Origin: Neptunomonas marina
GTDB taxonomy: Bacteria > Pseudomonadota > Gammaproteobacteria > Pseudomonadales > Balneatricaceae
Reading direction: 5' to 3'
Length of the DNA: 64,000 nucleotides
NCBI RefSeq assembly: GCF_004005935.1
Contig: NZ_SACQ01000003.1
Coordinates: 307,625 to 371,624, forward strand
This document shows, one piece after another, positions 27,007 through 36,158 of this stretch. Below the pieces are notes generated by a model that worked only from the letters and a program-made list of their open reading frames with translations, was not told the origin of the DNA and did not search any database. Each line of letters starts with the position of its first letter. The first letter of the stretch is position 1. The translations under genes were made by a program, and so were the position numbers.

Positions 27007-27981
27007 ATGACACAACGTACATCGCTTACCCTACTCACCAGCGCTATGCTGCTTGCATCCTCCTGCGCAATGGCTCAGTTAGCCTATGTATCTAATGAAA
27101 AGGACGACACCATCTCGGTGATCGATCTGAAGTCGCAAACCGTTACAGACACGATCGATGTGGGCGAGCGCCCGCGTGGGATTCTGTTCTCCAAAGACTA
27201 CTCTAAGCTGTACATCTGTGCCTCAGATTCCGACACCGTACAGGTGATGGATGTGGCCACAAAAACCATTATCAAAGAGCTACCCTCTGGTGAAGATCCG
27301 GAGCAGTTTGCACTGCACCCGAATGATCGCCACCTCTACATCTCCAACGAAGATGATGCGCTGGTCACCATTGTTGATACCGAAACCAGTGAAGTGCTGG
27401 CCCAAATTGATGTGGGTGTCGAGCCCGAGGGGATGGCAGTTAGCCCTGATGGCAAAATTGCCGTCAATACCAGCGAGACCACCAACATGGTTCACTGGAT
27501 CGACACCTCGACTTATGAGTTGGTGGACAATACCTTGGTTGACCAACGCCCGCGCCATGTGGAGTTCAGCAAAGACAGTAAAATTCTTTGGGCCAGCTCC
27601 GAGATCGGTGGCACCGTCTCAGTGATCGACGTGGCTAGCCGCCAGATCTTTAAAAAACTCACATTTGAGATCAAAGGTATCCACCCTGACCGCGTACAAC
27701 CGGTTGGTGTACGCCTAACCGATGACGGCAAGTACGCGTTTGTGGCCTTGGGACCTGCCAACCATGTGGCGGTTGTCGATGCGCAAAACTATGAGGTGAT
27801 CGACTACATATTAGTGGGCCGACGTGTATGGCATATGGACTTTAACCAAGATCAGACCCAGCTGCTGACAACCAACGGCATCAGTGGCGATGTGTCCATC
27901 ATCGATGTCGATAAGATGAAAGCGGTTAAGAGTATCAAGGTTGGCCGTTACCCATGGGGTGTGCGCGTCAAGCCTGAGTAG
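27007..27981 (+). CDS. PQQ-associated YVTN beta-propeller protein (Ped transporter partner)
   Basis: A 324-residue periplasmic protein with a signal peptide (about 1-23, ending AMA). Seven YVTN-type propeller repeats follow, for example AYVSNEKDDTISVIDL, KLYICASDSDTVQVMDV, HLYISNEDDALVTIVD and QLLTTNGISGDVSIIDV. This is the propeller family of PQQ-dependent catabolism loci. The transporter operon has no other obvious ligand-binding component, so it probably cooperates with the binding protein in capturing metal or PQQ. Confidence 0.87.
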   Translation: MTQRTSLTLLTSAMLLASSCAMAQLAYVSNEKDDTISVIDLKSQTVTDTIDVGERPRGILFSKDYSKLYICASDSDTVQVMDVATKTIIKELPSGEDPEQFALHPNDRHLYISNEDDALVTIVDTETSEVLAQIDVGVEPEGMAVSPDGKIAVNTSETTNMVHWIDTSTYELVDNTLVDQRPRHVEFSKDSKILWASSEIGGTVSVIDVASRQIFKKLTFEIKGIHPDRVQPVGVRLTDDGKYAFVALGPANHVAVVDAQNYEVIDYILVGRRVWHMDFNQDQTQLLTTNGISGDVSIIDVDKMKAVKSIKVGRYPWGVRVKPE

Positions 27982-28015
27982 TTCTGGCCTAGCATCAGTC
28001 AGCACAAGGAGTATT

Positions 28016-28756
28016 ATGAGTATTTCGGTTGAGTCTTTAAGCTTTGCTTACGGCCCACGTAACGCCCTGAAAGGTGTGAGCTTTCAGCTCACGCCGGGGC
28101 GTTTTCATGCGTTGTTAGGCCCAAATGGCGCGGGAAAATCCACACTGTTCTCGCTTATCACGCGGTTAAATGCGTTACAGGATGGCGATATCTGTATCGA
28201 TGAACTTAGCATTCGCCAACAACCTGCTAGCGTCATGCAGCGAGTTGGAGTGGTGTTTCAGCAAAGCTCTCTTGATCTGGACCTTACCGTTAAGCAGAAC
28301 CTCTATTACCACGCCGCCTTGCATGGCATCTCGCGCCAGCACGCAAAACCCTTGGTTGAGCGTGAGTTAACCCGCATGGAGATGGCCGATCGTGCCAACG
28401 ATAAAGTGCGGGCTTTGAACGGTGGCCACCGGCGCCGCGTCGAAATCGCACGGGCGCTTATGCATGCCCCCGATATTTTATTGCTGGATGAACCCACTGT
28501 CGGTCTGGACCCACAAACCCGTTTGGCACTGTGTAATTACGTAAGAGACTTGTGTGAACAAGATCACATCACAGCGCTATGGGCCACCCATCTCATGGAA
28601 GAGATTCAGCCGCATGATCCGGTGATTTTGCTTCACAAGGGCGAGGTGCTGATTAATGGTCACGCTGATGATCTTCTGGAGCAGTCAGGCTGCAGCCACT
28701 ACAGCGATGCGTTCCATGTACTCACGAGTACTGACAAACAGAGGGGAGCCGCATGA
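28016..28756 (+). CDS. pedB: ABC transporter ATPase, PQQ-associated (PedB-like)
   Basis: A 246-residue ATPase with Walker A GPNGAGKST (about 36-44), Q-loop VFQQSS and Walker B ILLLDEPTVGLD. The signature is NGGHRRRVEIA rather than LSGGQ, an unusual form with His in place of Gln. The ATG at 28016 has AAGGAG upstream; an earlier in-frame start overlaps the propeller gene and is unlikely. It overlaps the permease gene by 4 bp. Confidence 0.9.
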   Translation: MSISVESLSFAYGPRNALKGVSFQLTPGRFHALLGPNGAGKSTLFSLITRLNALQDGDICIDELSIRQQPASVMQRVGVVFQQSSLDLDLTVKQNLYYHAALHGISRQHAKPLVERELTRMEMADRANDKVRALNGGHRRRVEIARALMHAPDILLLDEPTVGLDPQTRLALCNYVRDLCEQDHITALWATHLMEEIQPHDPVILLHKGEVLINGHADDLLEQSGCSHYSDAFHVLTSTDKQRGAA

Positions 28757-29538
28757 ACCTGAGCGCAGCTTGGCACTGCTTTCAAGGCGTTTTGATCAGA
28801 GAGTTTTTACGCTTTATACAGCAGCGTTCGCGGTTTCTGAGCGCACTGGTGCGCCCGTTACTATGGCTAGTGGTCTTTGCGGCAGGCTTTCGCGCTGCGC
28901 TGGGTATCTCGATCATTCAGCCATACGATACTTATATCACCTATGAAACCTATATCGCGCCGGGGCTTTGTTGCATGATTTTGCTCTTTAACGGTATGCA
29001 AAGCAGCCTTTCGATGGTCTACGACCGCGAAATGGGCAGTATGCGTGTTCTGCTGATGAGCCCATTACCACGCCCCTTTCTACTGCTCTGTAAGATGGTG
29101 GCAACGGCGCTCATCTCCCTTACACAGGTTTATGCATTCTTGCTAGCGGCCCTGTTGGTGGATGTTGAGCCCCCGCTGATTGGCTACGTGACGGCACTAC
29201 CTGCGTTGCTGCTCGTAGCGCTACTGCTCAGTTCTCTGGGCCTGCTGTTATCTACCCAGATTAAACAGCTGGAGAACTTTGCTGGGGTTATGAATTTCGT
29301 CATCTTCCCCATGTTCTTTCTCTCATCGGCCCTCTATCCACTTTGGAAAATGCAGGAGGCCAACGATTGGCTCTACACCCTGTGCGCAATCAACCCCTTC
29401 ACCTACGCGGTCGAACTGGTGCGTTTTGCGCTGTATGGCCAACTCAACACCACCGCTTTGCTGATAACACTCGGGGCAACCGCCATCTTTACATCATTGG
29501 CAGTGCTTGGGTTTAGGCCTCGTAAGTCAGGGCGTTAA
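28753..29538 (+). CDS. pedC: ABC-2-type permease, PQQ-associated (PedC-like)
   Basis: A 261-residue ABC-2-type membrane protein with about six helices (near 38-55, 73-90, 115-140, 145-168, 175-198 and 230-250). It has the family feature MGSMRVLLMSPLPRPFLLLCK (GSMRVLLMSP in the coupling region) and NPFTYAVELVRFALYG near the end. This class is more often an exporter than an importer, which is odd beside two periplasmic capture proteins. It overlaps the ATPase gene (ATGA) and ends 1 bp before the convergent MFS stop. Confidence 0.88.
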   Translation: MNLSAAWHCFQGVLIREFLRFIQQRSRFLSALVRPLLWLVVFAAGFRAALGISIIQPYDTYITYETYIAPGLCCMILLFNGMQSSLSMVYDREMGSMRVLLMSPLPRPFLLLCKMVATALISLTQVYAFLLAALLVDVEPPLIGYVTALPALLLVALLLSSLGLLLSTQIKQLENFAGVMNFVIFPMFFLSSALYPLWKMQEANDWLYTLCAINPFTYAVELVRFALYGQLNTTALLITLGATAIFTSLAVLGFRPRKSGR

Positions 29539-29539
29539 A

Positions 29540-30721
29540 CTACAGCGTCGGACGCAACGTTTGCAGCCGGCGCAAGCTCAACAGCCCGAAAATAGGCCCC
29601 GGAATCAGTAGCCACATGACCCACTGCACCGGCACGTAGGTCAGCAGCCAGCCGGTTAACTGCACCGCTATAATCGTGATGGTAAAGCCGACGGCATTGA
29701 TCATCGTGAGGGCACTCCCCACTGCATCGCTGGGCGCCGTTTGCGCAGATAGAGAGGAGAACTGCGGCGAATCAGCCGCCACTGACCAACCCCACACCAA
29801 CCAGAAAAAGAGCACCAGTGCGAACAGGTCAGACGCAAAGATCAACGGTGATAATACACAGCAACACCCAGAAACCGCCAAGTTCACGGCAGCCACACGG
29901 CGGCTTCCGGTGCGAAGAGAGACATAACCTCCCACCATACAGCCCAGCCCGCCGATTCCAATGATCACAAATGCCCACAGTGAAACCGATAGATCTTGAT
30001 GGTGTTGAGCGCTCCACGCGAGCAACCAGTAAGGTACCAGCGCATACACCGCGTAAAGTTCCCACATATGCCCGAAATAGCCGCCTGCACTGGCACGCAA
30101 TGCGGGCTGGCGGCTAGCCGCGATAAGTCCAGAGAGCCGCAACGGCGCACCCCGATGCATCGCTGGCCCATCCGGCACTCCGAATAAAATTACCAAACCA
30201 CCGATAAACGAGGCAGCACTGCACAGGTAGATCACATAACGCCATTGCTCCGCCACCAGCGCTGAAAACAGATGCGCCGATGCCGTACCTATCACTAGCG
30301 CACCCACCAAGAAACCGAGCGCCCTACCCAAGCCCTCCGGATACCAAGCGCTCGCTATCTTCATTCCGACCGGATAGACACCGGCAAGAAAAAAGCCACC
30401 CAGAAAACGCAACAATAGAATATCTTCGAGAGTTTCAGCCCACAGCGCGATTAAGCTGTTAAAAAACGCACCGCCCAAAGCGGATAAAAAGAACAGCACA
30501 CGCGGCGACAGACGATCTGCTAGCGTTAGCACGGCAAATACTAACGCTCCGACGATAAAACCTAACTGGACTGAGTTGGTGAGCGGTGCAACTGCACTAT
30601 CCGCCAGCCCCCACTGCTCTTGCAGCACGGGTAAAATGGCATTACCCGCAAACCAAGTGGATGTGCCTAACAACTGAGCCAAGACGATACATGGCAATAT
30701 ATAACTGGGCCGCTGTAACAT
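29540..30721 (-). CDS. MFS transporter
   Basis: A 393-residue, 12-helix transporter of the major facilitator superfamily. Signature-type loops are ADRLSPRVLFFLSALGG between helices 2 and 3 and SLRTGSRRVAAVN in the second half. The ATG at 30721 is preceded by AAGGAG at 7-bp spacing, so the 14 extra upstream residues are not used. An MFS gene stands near ercS in Pseudomonas aeruginosa as well. Substrate unknown; an alcohol, acid or PQQ-linked product is plausible. Confidence 0.85.
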   Translation of the reverse strand: MLQRPSYILPCIVLAQLLGTSTWFAGNAILPVLQEQWGLADSAVAPLTNSVQLGFIVGALVFAVLTLADRLSPRVLFFLSALGGAFFNSLIALWAETLEDILLLRFLGGFFLAGVYPVGMKIASAWYPEGLGRALGFLVGALVIGTASAHLFSALVAEQWRYVIYLCSAASFIGGLVILFGVPDGPAMHRGAPLRLSGLIAASRQPALRASAGGYFGHMWELYAVYALVPYWLLAWSAQHHQDLSVSLWAFVIIGIGGLGCMVGGYVSLRTGSRRVAAVNLAVSGCCCVLSPLIFASDLFALVLFFWLVWGWSVAADSPQFSSLSAQTAPSDAVGSALTMINAVGFTITIIAVQLTGWLLTYVPVQWVMWLLIPGPIFGLLSLRRLQTLRPTL

Positions 30722-30962
30722 CAGCGTTCTCCTTGAACAGCATCGCGGCAACAAGCTTGCCAATCATGGTGGGGATCACAAACAACGCCCCAACATTCGC
30801 AATCAAAGCAGCTAGGACGATATTTCAATAATTTCAAGTTACGAAGATCACTTGTGCAGCAAAATAGTACTTTCGTACCTGTTTTTTGAACCGATAGTAC
30901 ACTGTTGGTAGCACCTTCAGCACGGTGTAATAGGGTATAAAATAATAAAAAGGTTACCCTCA

Positions 30963-31574
30963 ATGGCGATGTTGGCAAGGTGGGCAGCGGCCATTACGAT
31001 GATGGTGGCTGTACTAAGTGTTGTGCTGTTTATACCAAGACTCTATGCTGCCTCTCAAGGCATCGATAACCGCTCAACCGCAGTTGACGACTTCGAGCTG
31101 TTCTCCTTTGATGGCTATCGGTTGTATCGCTATCGTAGCCCAACACCGCAGGAGAGCGAATATGCCACAACGCTGGATACTCCGGCGCTCGTCGCACAGC
31201 TGCAAGGCACTACACCGCCGCTGTTGCTCGACGTTCAGCCAACAACGTGGAACCACATATTTATCCAGCAAACGCCCCGCTATCACTTACCCGGCAGTCA
31301 TTGGTTGCCCAATGTGGGAGCGGGCGAACTAGCACCAGACTGGCTCGCTTATTTTCGTAACCACTTGGCGCGCTTGACGCAGCACAACCTTCAACATCCC
31401 GTTGTTATCTACTGTACAGCGGATTGCTGGATGTCTTGGAACGCGGTTAAACGCGCGGCTAGCTTCGGTTACACCCAGCTTTACTGGTATCGAAATGGTA
31501 CGGATGGCTGGGCTGAGCATGAGAGAGCATTGGTAAAAGCCACACCAGTGCCCTTTAAAAGAGATGGACAATAA
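30963..31574 (+). CDS. PQQ-dependent catabolism-associated CXXCW-motif protein (rhodanese-like)
   Basis: A 203-residue protein with an N-terminal membrane/signal segment (about 8-27). The rhodanese-like domain includes PPLLLDVQPTTWN and the diagnostic YCTADCWMSWNAVKRA, in which Cys and Cys-Trp are three residues apart. The family is found only with PQQ dehydrogenase loci. It is transcribed towards erbR, 79 bp away, and divergently from the MFS gene. Its reaction is not known. Confidence 0.83.
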   Translation: MAMLARWAAAITMMVAVLSVVLFIPRLYAASQGIDNRSTAVDDFELFSFDGYRLYRYRSPTPQESEYATTLDTPALVAQLQGTTPPLLLDVQPTTWNHIFIQQTPRYHLPGSHWLPNVGAGELAPDWLAYFRNHLARLTQHNLQHPVVIYCTADCWMSWNAVKRAASFGYTQLYWYRNGTDGWAEHERALVKATPVPFKRDGQ

Positions 31575-31653
31575 GTGCGGTTCCACAGAGTATAAGCGCT
31601 GCCGGTAACCGCCGACTAAAAAAATATAACTATAAGCGTGGGAGATGTGTGTT

Positions 31654-32322
31654 GTGTATAGGATCTTGATTGCAGATGACCACCCTCTGTTTCGTGAAGC
31701 GATCATCAATGTCATTGAAAACAGCTTCCCAAACTGTGAAACATTGGAAACTGAAGATCTCGATAGCGCATTACAAATTGCGCAAAATGAGGACGAACTC
31801 GATCTTATTCTGCTTGATCTAAACATGCCGGGCATGAACGGCTTGAACGGCCTTATTACCCTGCGTAATGACTTACCAACGATTCCCGTTGTTATTGTGT
31901 CAGCCGAAGAAGATAAACAAACCGTACTGCAAGCGATCACCTACGGTGCCGTGGGCTTTATCACCAAGTCATCGCCCCGAGATCAAATGACCGATGCACT
32001 AGAACAGATTTTAGCCGGTAACGTCTACCTACCCTCCGACATTATTCGTTCTAGCCAACCAGACAATCGACGCAGCCAGCGTAAGGATGATAACCAGATT
32101 CCGCCAGAGCTACTGTCATCCCTAACGCGTCGTCAGCTGCTGGTTTTAGAGCGCATGTCTAAGGGTGAATCGAATAAGCAGATCGCGTACAACCTCAATA
32201 TTGCTGAAACCACAGTTAAGGCGCACGTATCCGCCATTTTGCGCAAACTTGGCGTGCATAACCGCATTCAAGCAGTCCTATCGGCGGGCAATATCGACTT
32301 TAACGAATACCTCAAACGTTAA
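31654..32322 (+). CDS. erbR: LuxR-type response regulator (ErbR/AgmR-like)
   Basis: A 222-residue response regulator with receiver (DDHPLFREA; phospho-Asp in [18 protein letters not shown]; Lys in GFITKSS) and a LuxR helix-turn-helix ([20 protein letters not shown]). The GTG at 31654 has GGGAG at 9-bp spacing; the ATG at 31645 has the site directly against it, so GTG is preferred. Next to an ErcS'-like kinase and the CXXCW protein, it fits ErbR (AgmR), the master activator of quinoprotein ethanol oxidation. Confidence 0.85.
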   Translation: MYRILIADDHPLFREAIINVIENSFPNCETLETEDLDSALQIAQNEDELDLILLDLNMPGMNGLNGLITLRNDLPTIPVVIVSAEEDKQTVLQAITYGAVGFITKSSPRDQMTDALEQILAGNVYLPSDIIRSSQPDNRRSQRKDDNQIPPELLSSLTRRQLLVLERMSKGESNKQIAYNLNIAETTVKAHVSAILRKLGVHNRIQAVLSAGNIDFNEYLKR

Positions 32323-32347
32323 AATAGCTGCCCCTTGGCGCAGGCTG

Positions 32348-34942
32348 TTACTCCACTGAACTAACGGCCTGTTTACTCTCCAACAGGTGGATCAGCGTTG
32401 TTTTCAGCTTCAGCGGTTTCACCGGCTTATGTATCAGGTGATAGCCCAGCCCGCGTACCTCTTGGTTAAGCTCTTTACTGTAGTTTGCCGTAATCATCAG
32501 CACAGGAATGGCCTCAGCAGCTCTGGTCAGTACATCACGTGCAGCATCCACACCATTGCAGCCATTATCGAGATGATAATCGGCGATCAAGATATCCGCT
32601 GTTTCATTAAACTGAACTTGCGCAGCCAAATGCGCGAAAGATAGCGCGGTTGTCACCTCACAACCCCACCCCTCTAACAGCATGCTCATCCCTTGGCAGA
32701 TCGCCTCATCGTTATCGATTAACCAGATGCGCGCACCGGATAAGCGCTCCGTCACCAGCGGCATAATAGGGCCTGATAGCACCGGCGCTTGCGCTTTCAC
32801 TTTCGGGACTTTAACCGCGAATACCGAACCCAACCCCTCAATGGAGCGAGCCCGAATTTCATGCCCCAGTACCCGTGAAATTTTATCCACAATCGCCAAA
32901 CCAAGACCCAAGCCACGCTCACAACCGGGGCGTTCGGGCTGGAGCCGTTTGAACTCCTCGAAGATTGCATTCAGCTGCCCCTTCGGAATCCCAACACCAG
33001 TATCATGAACCTCTATCCATACATCATCACCAACGTGACGACAGCCTAGCAGCACCTTGCCATGGCTGGTGTAGCGGATGGCATTAGTTAAAAAGTTACG
33101 CAAAATACGCGCTAACAGCTGCGAGTCAGTACGCACGGTAACGCGTGAATCCACCCAGCGAAAGCGCAGCCCTTCGGTGCTTGCGAGCTGCTCGTACTCG
33201 GCAGCCAAGGTGCTCATCAGGTTTTGCAGACTGAAGTCGATAATATCTGGGGTCACGACCCCCGCATCCAGCTTGGAGATATCCACCAGCGTGCGCAGCA
33301 ATGACTCGACATCATCCAGCGAATTAGAAACCGACTGCGCTAGTGCGAAACGCTTCGGATCTTGAATCTGCTCGGTCAGCGCCCCAGAGAAGAGCCGCGC
33401 CGCATTCAGTGGCTGCAACAGATCATGGCTCACCGCCGCCAAAAACTTAGTTTTGGATAGGTTGGCCTGCTCCGCCTCTTGTTTTGCTTCACGCATACGC
33501 GACTCAGCTTCGACCCGCTCAGTGATCTCTGAACGCAGCTTTGCATTCACGGCGGTCAGCTCTGAGGTGCGCTCCTCTACCCGTTGCTCCAGCAGTTGGT
33601 GCGATAGCTCTAGCGCCTCAGCTGAGCGGCGTCTTTCGGTGATGTCACGAATCATGACAAAGAAGCCGTCGGGATTGCCATCAGCATCGATGTTGGCCAC
33701 ATAAGATTTGAGCATATAGCGGTCTTCACCGAGGCCGTTTCGCTGCCACGCTTCAAAGGTCACACTCTGCCCCGACAGCGCTTTATCAATGTAAGGGCGC
33801 AGCCGCTCATACTCTTCACGGGTATAGATCGAGAAGATGTTACTGCCGTTTAAGCTGTTGCTCTCTAGCCCGAACCACTGGTTATACACCTTATTGGTAA
33901 AACGGAAATTAAGTTGCTGATCTAAGAACGCAATCAATGCTGGTACATTGTCAGTAATCAGCCGGATCCACTGCTCACTCTGACGCAAGCTTTCGGCATA
34001 TTTATGGCGCTCAGTGATATCTGTATAGGTATTCACAAAGCCACCTTGCGGCATGGGGTGGGTGCGTACCTCAATCACCTGCCCATGCACACCACGCTGT
34101 TCAGACGCGAGCACCTTACCCTGCTGCGCGGCGGTCAGTGCATGTTGCAAAATTGCATTGTTGCCTAGCATCAATGCAGCAAACGGCGGGTAACTCTCTA
34201 CTTCAGATAGCGATACGCCGGTCAGATTTAAGAAACGATCGTTCCAAAGCTCAACACGGCCCTCCGATGTCACCAGCACAACCCCTTGCGAGAGGTTATC
34301 AACGGCATTTTGCAAAAGCTTGGTTTTCTGCGCTAACGCGTGCTCTTTTTCTGCGGTTTCCCGCGCTTTAATCGCCGTGATATCGGTAAAGAGGATAACC
34401 AAACCACCATCTTGGGTCAGGCGCTCAGACATCTGCACCCAACGGCCGTTACATAGCCGATACACACGGCTGCCCGATACATCCGCGGGGTACTCTTCAT
34501 CGATCAAGCCACTCTCATGAGCTAGGCGCGTAATATCGGCGATGGTCACGCCAGTTTCAATCTCTTGACCCGTGGCGGCCCACACTTCGCGGAAATTGCT
34601 ATTAAACAGCACAATACGCCGCTCGCGATCAAACAGCACGAAGGCATCAGAGATGCTTTCAATAGCATCTACTAAACGCTGGTTCGCTAGCGCCGCTTCG
34701 TTATTGGCATGCTTTAAGGCACGGTGGCTGGCTTTAATTTCACTGAGGGCAAGGTTGAGCTCCTCGGTACGCTCGCGCACCTGTTCAGCCAGTACAACAG
34801 AGTGCTCAAATGCCGAATAGGGGTTTGCACCTTGGCAGCCACCCGCTTCAACCCGATCAACCAACACCGAGTTGATCTTCCTGAGTTTGCGGTTATCGTT
34901 CTCTAGTTGCGCGATGTACGCCCTTAGTTCAGCCTCATTCAT
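32348..34942 (-). CDS. Hybrid sensor kinase (ErcS'-like), soluble, PAS-rich
   Basis: An 864-residue cytoplasmic hybrid kinase without membrane helices. It has a coiled-coil start, about three PAS domains (about 85-190, 205-310, 325-440) with a PAC motif, another coiled coil, the phospho-acceptor in AAVSHDLLQPLNAARL and a HATPase domain (DTGVGIPKG, GLGLGLAIVD). A C-terminal receiver follows (IDNDEAIC, ADYHLDNG). This matches the large kinase adjacent to erbR in Pseudomonas. Its start overlaps the FIST gene by 8 bp. PAS and FIST together suggest sensing of a metabolite or redox state. Confidence 0.88.
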   Translation of the reverse strand: MNEAELRAYIAQLENDNRKLRKINSVLVDRVEAGGCQGANPYSAFEHSVVLAEQVRERTEELNLALSEIKASHRALKHANNEAALANQRLVDAIESISDAFVLFDRERRIVLFNSNFREVWAATGQEIETGVTIADITRLAHESGLIDEEYPADVSGSRVYRLCNGRWVQMSERLTQDGGLVILFTDITAIKARETAEKEHALAQKTKLLQNAVDNLSQGVVLVTSEGRVELWNDRFLNLTGVSLSEVESYPPFAALMLGNNAILQHALTAAQQGKVLASEQRGVHGQVIEVRTHPMPQGGFVNTYTDITERHKYAESLRQSEQWIRLITDNVPALIAFLDQQLNFRFTNKVYNQWFGLESNSLNGSNIFSIYTREEYERLRPYIDKALSGQSVTFEAWQRNGLGEDRYMLKSYVANIDADGNPDGFFVMIRDITERRRSAEALELSHQLLEQRVEERTSELTAVNAKLRSEITERVEAESRMREAKQEAEQANLSKTKFLAAVSHDLLQPLNAARLFSGALTEQIQDPKRFALAQSVSNSLDDVESLLRTLVDISKLDAGVVTPDIIDFSLQNLMSTLAAEYEQLASTEGLRFRWVDSRVTVRTDSQLLARILRNFLTNAIRYTSHGKVLLGCRHVGDDVWIEVHDTGVGIPKGQLNAIFEEFKRLQPERPGCERGLGLGLAIVDKISRVLGHEIRARSIEGLGSVFAVKVPKVKAQAPVLSGPIMPLVTERLSGARIWLIDNDEAICQGMSMLLEGWGCEVTTALSFAHLAAQVQFNETADILIADYHLDNGCNGVDAARDVLTRAAEAIPVLMITANYSKELNQEVRGLGYHLIHKPVKPLKLKTTLIHLLESKQAVSSVE

Positions 34943-36080
34943 GGCGGTGGCTCCCGATCGCTACGCCGGTAAAGGTTTGATTGATATGCATCCCTTCATA
35001 CTGCTCACCATAGGTATTGAAGCCGATCACACGGTGCTGTTGTAGAAGATCAGAAACCTGCTCAGAACACCCACGTAACTCACACTCCATACGCCGCAAA
35101 AAGCAATCACAGCCAATAATGAGCTGCGGCTCGCCAATACGCGACTCGATCGACTCTAGTGTCTGGACTAAATTCGCCGCCAGATCTTGCGGCTGCATCA
35201 CCGTTAAGACGATGCCGTTCTCCACCGCGCAGTAAAACTTGAGGCTTAAATCGGGGTTCACTTGCTGAATCGAGCGTACAAAGTAATCATCGCCTAGCTT
35301 CACCGCCACGGGGTTTAGCGCAAACACCTCATGATTGAGCGCTGCCACCGGTACGCCAATCGCGCGCGCATACTCAAGCGCAGCGGGCTCGGCATTTAGC
35401 TCATAAACACAGCGCCCCTCGGCATCAGCTTCGGTCACCACCAGCTTTTCAGACGGCTCCCCCATATGGTGGGTGGTAAACACCTCAAACTCGTAAGTGG
35501 TGTTTACGAGCATAATCACAGCAGCATCGGTAAGGAAACGGCCTTGGTAGTAGACATGTGTCTTCGCAAGATGGATGTCATCTCCCGCCGAGCCACCGAA
35601 CACAGGGATACTACCCAGCACAGAGTTGAGCGTTGCAAGGACTCGTTCCTCTTGGATCGATAGTCCATCCAGCAACGTAATAGCAAATGAGCGGCCTTTT
35701 ATCGGCGCTATATCCCGCTCACGACAGTTCTGAATGAGGCCATCCACAAGCAGCTGGGCATCGGTGAGCTTAAACGAGTCGAGATCCTCTATCGGGGCTG
35801 CCGATATCGCGAACGCGTCTTGGCAAAAGCCGATTGCACTAATGCAGCCCTGCCCATACCCATCAGCAGTTATCTCACCCGCAGTGGTGCAGCCGACGAT
35901 ATCAACCGTTGGAAAAGCGCTATTGAGAGCCTGAGCCAAGGCATCGAGTGGATACTCGGCGGAGCAGAAAAAAAGCACAAACCCGAGCTGCGTATCACTG
36001 AGTTGGCGTTGCAGCTCATGGGCGGCAACGGCAGGGTCTTGGCTATAGGAGGCGGCTTGTATAAATGGTTTATTCATCAA
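34935..36080 (-). CDS. FIST-domain sensory protein
   Basis: A 381-residue cytoplasmic protein with FIST_N (about 25-225; VDIVGCTTAGEITADGYGQ, FGGSAGDDI) and FIST_C (about 230-365; GYNTYGEQ-type end seen as FNTYGEQYEGMHIN) domains. FIST proteins bind small ligands, probably amino acids or related molecules, and feed kinases. It is translated just before the hybrid kinase (8-bp overlap) and 78 bp after the ErcS-like gene, so it is probably a sensor input of this pathway. Confidence 0.88.
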   Translation of the reverse strand: MMNKPFIQAASYSQDPAVAAHELQRQLSDTQLGFVLFFCSAEYPLDALAQALNSAFPTVDIVGCTTAGEITADGYGQGCISAIGFCQDAFAISAAPIEDLDSFKLTDAQLLVDGLIQNCRERDIAPIKGRSFAITLLDGLSIQEERVLATLNSVLGSIPVFGGSAGDDIHLAKTHVYYQGRFLTDAAVIMLVNTTYEFEVFTTHHMGEPSEKLVVTEADAEGRCVYELNAEPAALEYARAIGVPVAALNHEVFALNPVAVKLGDDYFVRSIQQVNPDLSLKFYCAVENGIVLTVMQPQDLAANLVQTLESIESRIGEPQLIIGCDCFLRRMECELRGCSEQVSDLLQQHRVIGFNTYGEQYEGMHINQTFTGVAIGSHRHE

Positions 36081-36158
36081 AATTCAGACCCACCCAGCGG
36101 AGATATTCTCACTATTCTAATCGCTGCTATCGCGCACCCATATACTACTTCTGACCCC

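Noticed and set aside
30850..30925. Another copy of the element between the MFS and CXXCW-protein genes
   Set aside because: Only half of the element (a T6 run and GAACC) is similar; the first TTGG is missing, so it was not counted.
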